Origin: Eleusine coracana subsp. coracana
Taxonomy: Eukaryota; Streptophyta; Magnoliopsida; Poales; Poaceae
DNA length: 64,000 nucleotides
Assembly: GCA_032690845.1 (NCBI GenBank)
Contig: CM064434.1
Span: forward strand, 9,612,108 to 9,676,107
Direction of reading: 5' to 3'
In this document: positions 20,745-33,100 of the stretch, in pieces
Layout: each line of letters starts with the position of its first letter
How positions within the stretch are numbered: the first letter of the stretch is position 1
Program-made: the position numbers and the translations under genes
The notes under the pieces: generated by a model
What the model was told of the DNA's origin: nothing
What the model saw: the letters and a program-made list of their open reading frames with translations, nothing else
The model's database searches: none

Positions 20745-23700
20745 AGTTATCCCTTTAGTATTTATCTTTATTTTATTAAATTTCTGTATCATACTATCTA
20801 CAATGCGTTGTTTTAGCAACCGACACTAAGTTAAAATATCGTATAGCTCATCCTTTGCATGTGGTTCAAGGTGCCCTGTTCTCTATAATATGTATATTAT
20901 CCCTGCAAGCTCACTCTGTATCCACAATTAGTATGAAAACAAGTAAAAATAAATAAGCATTCATGTACAAGCCTGCTTGTGCGAATGAGTCAATTTTCAT
21001 AAATTATTACACTACCTCCATTTTGCAATTTATGTCTGTGATTCACACCAATTTGTGCTCACCAGGGCCATTAACAAAGAATGGTTGGTTACTAGAATGG
21101 CTGCTGCCCTTGAACTCTGGATTAATCCTATTATAAGCCAGTGCATTGGAACTCTACAGCAATTAGCTTTTCTAATTCATCATTAGTGACTGTTTGGAGA
21201 ATGATGCGTTTGATGAAACAAAAGCTAACCGCGTGCACTGCAGGTTGTGAAAGGAGTGACTGGAACTGCAGAGAACATGTGATTCACTTTATAAAAGATT
21301 GAGAAGCTGGGATTTCAAGGAGTTTGTCCCTGTCATCCAATTCATCAGGGGCTAGGTAAAGAAAATGTTATGCATGATGTTCTCCAAGTTAGGCACTGAC
21401 AATATCTTGGTAGTTTGGCAAATCTGACACATGGTAACTTGATGCCTTGATGTTCTCCCAAGAAAGTTATGAAGTGGGATGATCTAATGGCAGGTTTCTA
21501 AGCATGTGGTTGCTTCACTAGGCTGATTGGTTATGATGTCACTTGATTCCAGTAGGTAGTAGGTACCATGGATCCTGACAATTGATCATTAAAAATATAC
21601 ATGTTTTCTTCTAGTCCCATTTTTTTATTAGTCCCATTCGCAGTGTATGTAATACAGGTCTATCCCATAAATAAGAGCAATATGTATGTATATATGTAAC
21701 ACATATGCGTCTGCATAGCAAGCAAATTGGTTCAAGATACATGCATGGCTTTATATGGAAATTTTGGCATCCTAACCCTGACATTTTGTTATGTCATTCT
21801 GACAGAGAGTTTAGAGAGAACCCAATATGTTTGAATTTAGCATTTTTCTATGTGCATGAATTAATCTAAATCCCCAAAACACCGAGCAAGTGAAATAGAG
21901 GAACAACTTTTATGGCTCCTTTTTTGTTTTCAATTTGGATATGTAAAGCTCTTTTCTGTTTTCAGTTCAGAAATATAAACTATGGCTCATTTTCTAATAA
22001 ATGTGATAATTACTCATTTTTATTATAACAAGTGAAGAGCTTGTGTTGAGAGCAAAACATTTTGCAAGTGGCCATGGAAAACTATTGCCTGTTGTTCTGA
22101 TATAGATGAATTCATATACTTTACAATTTTTGATTCAATAACTTCTACGGACAGTAGCACTTTGATCACAATTGGCCATATTCTCTTTGTCATTGGAATT
22201 TCATTTTTCAGTAAAAGTTAAGACATATTGTCATTTTAAACAATGTAACATGAGTTTTGAATTACTGATCGCTTTGTAAATGACAAAACATATGGGATTA
22301 CACTTACCTGTGTGAAGGTACTATCATGTCTTCTAAAATATTATTTTTTGACAAAGGTAACAGATAGTATTTTTTTCTTTTGTGTTGTTATATGATTTTT
22401 TTTGTGGTCCGTAGCAACGCATGGTCATTACGGTAGTAATCTGAGCGTTTATAAAATCAAGGTTTGCTTTCGTACCTCCAAAGGGTAGTAATCTTGTTAA
22501 AGGATAAATTACAAAAACAGGAACAAGAAAGCCAATCAAAAGTGTTCTTTTTGTAATTGTAATGAAACCATTCACCAGATTCTCTTTGATTGTCATCATG
22601 CATATTAGGATACTTTGGATGACTGTCTATATAGCTATCGGATTATTGGTTCTCTTATTCCATTTTAAAAGAAAAATAATATTCTAGCTGGAGCAACTGC
22701 AGTATGTTGGTCAATTTTGAGATATCGTAGTGATCAAATATTTGAAGATTGCAAATATTCATCGTTAATGATAGTAATCTTTACCTAACTTAGTTTGTGG
22801 ATGTTGCAGTAGGATAAAAAGTCAAAGATGTCATTCAAGACAGAGAGAAGAACATTATAGAGCATGACGTTGGAGCTCTTAACATCACAACGAATGGAAA
22901 TATAATAACAGACTTTGTCAGACATAACTGTTGCTTCTTTTGGTTCCTCTGGTTCACCAGCAATGTGGCTGAAATTTTATAACAATGCTAAAAATTGTGT
23001 GTGTATACAAGAGAAACGGGAAGTCATTTGCATTTTCTGAAATTACTCCACAATTGCACTGTCTCTTTCATTTCCTGAAATGAGTCTCAATCACTACACT
23101 GTGTGGAATAAATTTTTTATACACCACAGTGCGTGTATATCTTTATTCTATTGAGAGTTGTCCGGAACATCAGCCTCGGCCAATCAGTACCTCTGCTGGT
23201 GCTGTTGCTGTTGAGAGTAACATGTGAACGCCAATCTGTTCTGGCTATCCAAGTATATTAACTCACGAGCGACAGAAAACCAGCCACGACGCCGGGTCAG
23301 CGTCCACACAGAGAATATGTAATGTGGCGTCTTACTGAGGCATCAATGACAGCCAAAATCACGAGAGGGCCGGAATTGTTTCCTGAGTCAGCTTTTGACT
23401 ACTCATCCTTGCTCCATTGTCCCCATCGATCGGAATCTTTTTTGGAAATTGTTTTTATTTTGGATTTCATGGAGATCCTCTAGTGTAGAAAAGGAATCTA
23501 TCCTTTTATTTTGTGGGACCATCTTATAACCTCATATCTAGTTTTTTTCCGAGGAATTATCTTCAGTGCCAGCGACATATTAGGAATTTCTCCTTTTTTA
23601 ACATGGAAAAAAATTATGAGTATTTATTATTATATGTATGGATATGTAAATAGGTGAAAAAAAAATCTGTGATGGCACCCTCTTATACACTGTTATTGCT

Positions 23701-23978
23701 TTTAATTTTCTTGGTAGATACATTATAGCAAATTAAAATGGAAAGAATACCCTATACGACACCTTAAATCCATCTGCAGTGGACGGGCTGACAGAAAACA
23801 AGGATGGGGCATTAAATATTTCCAAGGTCAACAATAATGCATGGTAGACTTCGTTCTCTTTAAAATCCAGTAGCAACCTACCTCCCGAACTGCAAGCGGT
23901 TTGCTTGGTCAATTGATCAATCCCGCTTCGTGGCTTTCCGTCAGCTTTTTGTTAGCTTAGGAACTTTTGGAAGCATAC
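20745..23978. other. Intergenic region and OSC upstream region
   Basis: AT-rich DNA with no supported gene. Upstream of the OSC start, TTAAATATTT (about 23811) and TTTAAAAT (about 23858) are possible TATA elements at about -165 and -120, but neither is convincing. I see no ORF with family features and no clear transposon ends in this stretch. Confidence 0.4.
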
Positions 23979-24176
23979 ATGTGGAGGCTCAAGGTTGGCG
24001 AGGGCAGTGGCCCGTGGCTATGGTCGACAAACAACTTCGACGGCCGGGATGTGTGGGAATTCGATGCCAACCTTGGGACAACGGAGCAGCGTGCCGAGGT
24101 CGAGAAAGCGCGTCGGGCGTTCACCGAGCACCGCTTCGAGTTGACACATTCTGCTGACCTCTTAATGCGAATGCAG
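23979..24176 (+). CDS. OSC exon 1 (residues 1-66)
   Basis: The start ATG at 23979 gives MWRLKVGEG. An upstream in-frame TTG at 23967 is not a plant start. The exon ends ...LLMRMQ at CAG|GTTCGT. Intron 1 is 370 bp. Confidence 0.93.
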
Positions 24177-27100
24177 GTTCGTCGCTCAGGACTTATTCGA
24201 AAGAAACAATGTTTTAATGTTTTCTCTGCCTTGGTACAGATCAGAGACTATAGGGCTTCCTCACTAAAACAAGGCTTCTTGAAAAGCTTTAGATGAACTC
24301 CGCCCCGAAAACTTATGTTCCTAATTTTTCTTAGGAGTTCCTACTTTTAAATATATGTTATAAATGAGGTTAATAATATCATACGTACGTACACACTGTT
24401 GTTCATTATCTAAGCAAAACATACACACTGTTGTTGACTGGAAAGAAATAGTTTTATGAGTGAAATCTATTTTCCTTAAGTCAGTAGGAAGCCGGAAGTG
24501 CATGGAATTAACAAAACTGAGTTCTTACATCTGTCCAATTGTGCAGTTTGCTGAAACAAACCCTGTTACGATGGACCTTCAAGCTACCAAGCTGGGAGAA
24601 CATGAAGATGTTACAGAGGACGCCGTATTGTCCACTTTGAAACGGTCAATTAGCCGTGTTTCGACTCTCCAGGCACATGATGGACATTGGCCCGGGGATT
24701 ATGGGGGTCCAATGTTCCTTATGCCGGGCCTGGTACTTGCTTTAGCTTGAGCAATTCAACAAAAAAAATGTATTATCCAAACAAGGAACTAGCTAGATGT
24801 CTGTCGCCCACGAAAATGCACACATATATACCATCAGAACCTATACTTATCCCTTAGTTGTTATTAAAAATATACAATTAGCTTCTATTCATTTGATTTT
24901 AATATTGCCATGCATTATATGCCACTATGTTGCATCCAAACTAAATAACCTTCAATTTTGTCCGCTTTCATCATTAATTTCATTATACTGAGTCCCTCCA
25001 TCCGATATTACAGGTCATCCTAGCTAGACTTCTCCAGTTTTACAAAATTACTCCTCATAATGATTTTCTAATATACATTTCTCTCTTTCCGATCGATCAA
25101 TATCTCTCTCCTCATTTGTTGTGAACTGCATGTTTTATACCTCTCCCTAATTCTCCTGTCTGGAGTTAAAACAAGTAAATTAAGATGATGGGACTACTTA
25201 TTGTTTTGTAAATTATGTGGACTTGAACGTCCTGCTGTTTGCCCTTCACCCACAATTGTATTATGGGAAATTTGTCTCGAACATACTAACAAAATGTGAC
25301 TTTGTCTAGAACGCATCAAACAAATCAAATTTAGATGATACACAGTATGATTCTAGAAAAAATCATCTGAGACACACTATGACCATTTAACTATTTTTTC
25401 AACTTTTCTATCTTGATATATATAATACATCAAAATTTGAAACTTGACACAAATATACAAGATTGTATTCTTTATCAATAAAAAATAGATCTAGAATTTT
25501 TTAAACTATTTTTATAGTTTATTCATTGTCTTAATATTTAATTTATCAGGCAAGCCATCTGAACAATCGTAAAAAATCTAGCTCTATATTGTAATGATAG
25601 AGAATGCAACAACTTATATTTATGCAATGTTTCAATTTTTGATTGTATTTTATATATCAAGATAAAAAAGTTAAAAATAAAAGTTGAATGGTCATAGTGT
25701 GTCTCAGACGAATTTTCCTAGAATCGTAGTGTGTGTCAGCTAAATTTGATTTGTTTGATGTGTTCTGGACAAAGCCACATTTTATTAGTGTGTTCTTGAC
25801 AAATTTTCCTTTTATTATATGTAATCAATCTTGCAATGACGAGTTGTTTGATTTGAGGGCAAGGAGTAATGACAGGATATGTGAGTCCTGATTTAGTTGA
25901 TGGAGGTGTAAATTACGCGTTAAGATTGAAAACCAACAAGATATACAGCAATACATCAATGATTTCTTGCAAATTTAACATAAGTAGCACAATGGAAAGA
26001 GAAAATCCAAAATCAATGGCACTCAAGAAGATGGCAAATAAGGGATAACTATAAACTCTAGTGGCATATAAGGAATTTTCTATAATATATATCAGAAATG
26101 TATCTGGTTTCATCTCCTTTTCTTTTTGAGATTACATATGAAAATATTAGGAATAAATCTTTTACTCTGTCCATTTCAAGAAAAAAGGAAAGTTAATTTA
26201 TTTGACAACCTTTTTTACACAGATTATAACATTATATGTCACTGGAGCACTGAATAGTGTTTTATCAGCGGAGCATCAAAAAGAGATCCGTCGGTACTTC
26301 TACAATCATCAGGCAAGACTATTGGGTTGGTAAACTTTAACAATGGTATGATAGGCAAAAGCAGTTTAATTAATTTTCTGAATGCGTGCAGAATGAAGAT
26401 GGAGGCTGGGGATTGCACATTGAGGGTCCCAGCACCATGTTTGTCTCGACTCTAACCTACGTTAGTTTGCGATTACTTGGTGAGGGACCTCATGGTGTTG
26501 ATGGTGTTATAGAGAAAGGTCGAAATTGGATTTTGCACAATGGAGGAGCAACATTTACAACATCTTGGGGAAAATTTTGGCTATCGGTAAAAGATTGACA
26601 CTCGTTTGTTCATTCAATTCTATCTGCTTTCTTAACCACATAAAACAGTCCTTCTGATATCACGATACGTTCAAGGTACTTGGTGTATTTGACTGGTCAG
26701 GTAACAATCCGGTGCCGCCAGAAGTATGGTTGTTGCCATATTGCCTGCCATTTCATCCAGGTTCTCTTTGGTTCCCTTAAAGCTTCTACCGATCCATTAT
26801 ACCTTAAATAATAAAGCTCATCCCTTCTGAGTAAGAAAGATAACATATTTTGTGCTCCCAAACCTCTAGGTGCTCCTATCGTCCTCCCACTCTCAAAATA
26901 CATCACAAGAATATTTGATAAATTGAAGAAAATATATATATATTTAGGTAGTGCATGTTGTTTATCAATACCTAAAATTTGAGATCCAACAAATACATGT
27001 GCAATACATAGTGAAAAATAGAAAATTACCTTCAACAGTTATGAATTGCAATTATTAATTTTGGACCCACAAGCCATTGAAATGCTGGGTTTTTTTTTTT

Positions 27101-30100
27101 TTTTTGTGTCTTGTATAGTAAGTGTTAGATCTCGAATTTTGTTGGACAATGGATTACAATATGAACTATCCTTACATATTTTATTCTATGTTTTCGTGCT
27201 ATTATCGTAGTGTACTCGAGCACGGGCGCATGAGAACACCTAATCACTGGTTATGTTCTCATTATAAGCACATGAACACCAATGAGAACTATTTTGAATT
27301 TTGCATCCTTTGGGCGCTTTATTATGACTGCAGTTTCCTAAAAACTGAGGTAATAGAATAAAAATGAAAACAAAAGGATATCTACCGTTGGAAGAGGACT
27401 ATAAAAATAACTCTTTGCACAAGCAGCAATATAAGTAAACACGGATAGAAACCAGGAAAAGATATTATAGTGTAGTATTTGTGCAATATATTTGTTTGGA
27501 ATCTGCGGGGAACAAACCAAAGAAAACATATATTATCATTCTTTAAGTGTTTGGTAATTATCTAACACACAAATTTCCTTTCCATGTATGGAATAAAATA
27601 ATATTTTAAGCACTCTCTTTGCCAAAAACATGAACAGGTCAGAGTCATTGGTATAAAGTTTCTTTTTTGAAATATGCTTCTGATTTTATGAACAATTGTT
27701 GGTAAGCTGAATTGATTTTTCATAAAGAACAATTTGAGTATTTTAATTTATTAAACAAATTCCTACAAATGCAATGTTGACTACATGAAAACATTTCTCG
27801 TGGAGAGATTATCACAAAAGAGTAGTTCTTGCATGACTTCTAAAGTGACTTTCCTTATTAATTCCTTTGAAATGGACTTAAAAGTTTACATCACCCAAGG
27901 TACAACAATAAATGACGATATTGTCTAGTCTTGTCCAGTGTCACATGTTCTATAACAATTTGAAGCCATTCATCATAAATGTTTGGATAATAGCCTACTA
28001 CCACTCCATGGTAAATCTCTTTCCATAACAAATTCTACCATGATGCAACAACTCATATTATGATTGTGAAATAACAATAAACGTATATTCTTATCACTGT
28101 TGCTTAAGTGTATAGTTAATTGAAACCTATATAATAAAATAAAAAGGCATATTTTTTCATGGTTAAAGTTTTATTCATACAAATATCACAATTATTTATT
28201 CTGTTTGATTTTTTTTGTGAATCTTTATTTAAAAAAGCACTACCCTGTTGCGAATGATCTCATGTCTTCAAATTATGAGCACATATCGCCTCCCTCACTA
28301 AGTCATTTTCAATACCATACTCCATTGTTAAGTAGCCAACTATGTGCACATATCGTCTCCCTCAATAAGCTGTTCCATGCTAAAATGATGTTATATTTCA
28401 CTCAATATTTCAGGCAGATTATGGTGTCAATGTCGAATGGTCTATCTACCTATGTCTTACATTTATGGAAAGAGGTTTGTTGGTCAAATTACACAAGTTG
28501 TTTTGGAGTTGAGAAACGAACTCTACAGCGAACCCTACGACAAGATTAATTGGGACAAGGCTCGCAATCAATGTGCTAAGGTTTGTTCGAAGTTTATACA
28601 TTGTTATTCCAACTTAAAATTGAAAGTTTTAAATATTCCTTTAAATAAATTTACTCCGTGCCATTAAAAAAATCAAGGTGCTAAGCTGAAGAAACAAGCT
28701 CCTTTAACTACTAGAAATTTGGCCTATTGCAACAGGAAATATTATAAGAATCCAATAGCGACGATAATAGAATATTGCTCAACGAGAAATTTTGTGGCAA
28801 CAGAGGCAACATATTGCGTTGAATTTTAAGTGAAGTTACTTACCTAAGACTTGTTGAACTAGGATGATATTCACTTGCGAAGCTAGATACAAGCACCCTG
28901 GTGCACATGCGGTAAGGTCTAAACACAATTTGTCCATTCTAACTCCACAAACTTAGTTGGATTTTGCCTGAAATTATGTCAGTTTAAAGGTGAGGCACCA
29001 GGTCTTTGAGACTCTAACTTCACCAGTCACCACTCATGATATTTGTTGCAACACAAAATTAATTGTCTTTCCACACTGGGCTGTAAAGGAAATAGATATT
29101 TTCTTTCAGAACGAAAATGTTAGCGTTTAACATTAGGAAATCTGGACCCACTTATCTTATAACCTAGACTGGTCAACTCACATTTCCGTGTTCGATGGAT
29201 CCGATGACGACAAGCGAGATTTGGACCACAATTCTAAGTATGTCGAATAGTGTGTAAGCCTTGGGTTGAACGCACGAGGCCAAGACCCATTGGATGCGCA
29301 GAGAACCATAATTAAGCATGATATGGACGTAACCAGCTGGAGAAGAAGCATCTGGTGGAAAAGCGACACCTCTCACCTTAGACAGTAGAAATGAATTTTC
29401 TGACTAGTTAAAAGCCACTATACACTGACAGACACCACATCCACTATTTTCTAAAAACCACAAAAATGCGTTATTTACATTGGTGAGCCTCTTCCACCAG
29501 CAAAACAAATTCAACAATATACATATATACAGAGACCCACCGATTGAGCCAACTAATCCAGCCGTGAGCAATTGTAGTCGAGTCACTATGTGAGATTGGA
29601 TGCGAGCTGCAACAGTCTCCTTGTGCCAACTTCATAGCCAACCCACCACATCCAATACTTGGCGTGAATGGAATCGTTTGTTAATCTCAATCTTCAAAAC
29701 TCCATAACAATTGAACCGTAGCTTCAGTTTTGAATCCATTTTATGCACATAGACAGAACAAAATGAGATTCATATAGGCTATTTTTTGATAAACCACTTA
29801 GAAGGATAATGTGGGACAAACGTACCCAGGATACTTAACTACTCGGAAATTCTGCAGAGTGGGCGAGGGTCCATTGGCAAAGCTATGAAGGCCAAGGTCC
29901 ATGAAGATTATTACTCGGATGATAACCTGGAGTAAGCGGCAAGATAATACTTAGAGATATAGGTTATAGATATAAACTATTATAACCGACTCGGAGATTT
30001 ACCATGTAAGCCCTGCCCTTTGGATATATAAGGAGGGCACATTGCTCCTGAATGAGAGATCATAACTCATCTCAGAAAACCCTAACCTGATATCTGACAC

Positions 30101-33100
30101 CATCAATACATAACATGAAATAGGACGTTAGGTTGTTATCCTCACGGAGGCCCGAACCTGTATAAACCTTGTGCCCTCTATCCATCGACTTCTAGATCTC
30201 ATACATGTACCTAGAACTAATCTTGAGAATATAGCTCGATAGTTGGCATGCCAGGAAGGGGCAGCGATGAGTTCCCATGCATCAAGATCGACGGCTTTCA
30301 TCGACATCAAGTTCTAGCAACAAGGAAGCTTGCTAGACGGGACCCTATGCTTCGTTGCTGATCAAGGTGGGAGCCTCATCAAGCATGATCCGGCGATATC
30401 TTTGGTGCTCGCCGTAGCCCAAGATTTGGGCGTGGTTGGAAGCTTGCCAGATGACTCATCGCTTTGTCTCCCACTCAGGCTCTACAATATGGCGGCAGAG
30501 TTCCAGGCCCTCTAGGACAGAAACTACTCAGCACCTACGGGATACACTTCAACGTTGCCCATAAGTGTCTGGCCATCAAGCTTGGATGAGCCAACCACTT
30601 TCCCATACCATGAGCTGACTCTTTACCTTGATGAGTCAGACGATGGTTTTGATTCTCTCCCAACATTACAATGCGATTAGAAAAGAGATCGACCGATTAC
30701 TGGCAGCCGGATTTATCAAGTTTTTCACTCGGACTGGTTAGCTAACCCAGTCCTGGTTAGAAAGAAAAGCATGGAATGTCGAACGTGCGTTGACTACACC
30801 AACCTCAACAAGTCCTGTCCTAATGACCCTTTTACTTAACCTTGCATTAATCAAGTGGTCGACTCGACGACTGGTTGCACATTATTGTGCTTCTTAGATG
30901 CCTATTCATGGTACTATCTGATCACCCTAAAAGAACCCGACTAGCTCAAGACCTTGTTCATCATGCCGTTTGGCGCATTCTGCTACACTACCATGCCATT
31001 CAGATTGAAGAAATTCGGAGCAACCTATCAGCGGACGATGCAATGTTGTTTGGACAAGCTAATTTGTCGTGTTCAAATTTGTGTAGTTACTATCATTTTA
31101 ACTACAAGTTACAATGAGTTACATTTTAATAATAAGTTACAATAAGGTACAGGTAAGTCATTCGGAGTTGCAATGAGAAATAATAGCAGTTACTATCATT
31201 CATAGTATGAGTTATAATAAGAGTACAGCACAAGCGTGCAACTCCATGTGACGTTGCAATTACATCATTGATATGTTGCAATTACATCATTGATATGTTG
31301 CAATCAAGGTTTGAATGTTGTCGATGATCCCCATCGCAGCTTCAAGTCGCCGTCAAGGACAAGTACCTACTGTGGCCCTGCACCTGCAAATCCCTGTGCC
31401 TTGCCTAAAGAAAATGAGGCTTCACGTGACCAGATTGGTTTACGATTTCGTGTTTATACAGAGCATGATTATCTCAACTTATGGTACAAGACATACAACA
31501 ACTCAACAGATAAACTCACTATAGTTGTACATCATCCTAACTATTTCAACATCCCCCCTCAATCATAACTTAACTTATGGATAGTCAATGGCTTCGTGAA
31601 TCCATCAGCAACTTGATAATCAGTATATATATATAGGAAACATATTAGGTGCAAACCAACATATCTGTACAAACTGTGAAAACCAACATGTCTGGGAGGT
31701 GGGAGGGGTGATTTGCAAAAATGCCTGGGAGGTGGAAGGGGGAATTTGCAAAAATGCATGGGAGGTGGGAGGGATGATTTGTAAAGAGCACGCCCCTTGG
31801 ATCAACATCTTGTGGCCCAGATGTTAGTTTGCATAGTTTGCACGGAGAGGTTGGTTTGCACTCACACACACGACAGCGCTAAATGGCGCGCTGCGCGCTG
31901 AATATTATTCAGCGCGCCGATCGTTTGACCACCAGGCGGATCACGGTCTGCTGCATGCATACTGTTGAAGCAATAAAGCAAGCGGTGACACTCATGCCGT
32001 GTCCTTGGTTCCCTACTTTTGTGTCAGGAGCTGCATGCAAGGAATCTTTTGTCTTCCCTACTTTTTTGTGTCAACAGCTACATGGGTCTTTTGTCCACTA
32101 TCAACTAGTCAAACCAACATCTGCAATCGTATATATACTACATGATGTCAATAGTCATATATTTTCTATCGAGATAGTATATTTTTAGGTCGATATTTTT
32201 TGACCACCAGCTGGTCAAACTAGCCTCCGTGATCGTATGTTGTGGTAGTATATATACAACCATGGTCATATATTTTCTGGTCAACAATCGTATATTTTCT
32301 ATCAAGGACGTGTATTTTTAGGGCGACATTTTTTGACAACTAGTTGGTCAAACCACCCATCATGATTGTATATCATGGTAGTATATGTACAACCGTGGTA
32401 GTAGATTTTTAGGACAACAATCATTTATTTTCTACCGTGGTCGTATATTTTTTAGTCCGACATTTTTTTGACCACCGGCTGGTCGTATATTTACAGGTAG
32501 TATATTTTCAACCGTTGTGGTATATCTCCAAGATCAGATAGTATATTTTGAAGATCAAATATGACTGGAGCGTATATTTTGGAGATGATATATCTTTGAA
32601 ATCTTATATGATCGTATATCTTCAAGATCTTATATTTACTTATAGTATGTCATCGTATACACTTCAAAAAATATAGAATTCTGAGTATATAAATACATAC
32701 TTATAAGTACATAGATTTACACTTATAGAGACATACATTTGTGATAAAATACTATCCTAAAATCTCATGTAGTATATATACTAGCTTACAATGCACACTG
32801 TAGTATGAATTCAGAGAGAACAAAAGTTAAAATACTATCCTAAAATACTATGAGAGCTTCAACTGAATAACAAAAAAGTATCATACTTAGGCATCAAAAT
32901 CTGGTGAAAAGAGAAAGCAAATTGATTAGTATATATACTCCTCTATCCCGCATATTGTTAGTCTTAAAATAAATTACAAGAGATAGTATAAATACTATAT
33001 GAGATGAGTATATATACTACTTGAGATTAAAAAAAATAGATTTTTTTTATAATACATCAACATCAACAGAATTCGTATACTATCATGGATGTACTATTAC

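Noticed and set aside
21240..21360. Possible extra exon (CAG then GTTGTGAAAGGAGTG)
   Set aside because: It has an acceptor-like start but does not match the next ATP synthase beta exon and meets a stop within 15 codons.
28710..28740. CACTA terminus (CTACTAGAAATTTGGCC)
   Set aside because: The first bases of CACTA are not intact and no partner terminus or 3-bp duplication was found.
29173..29586. Possible gene on the minus strand in intron 6
   Set aside because: The frames are about 60 codons each, have no family signature, and show no splice pattern.
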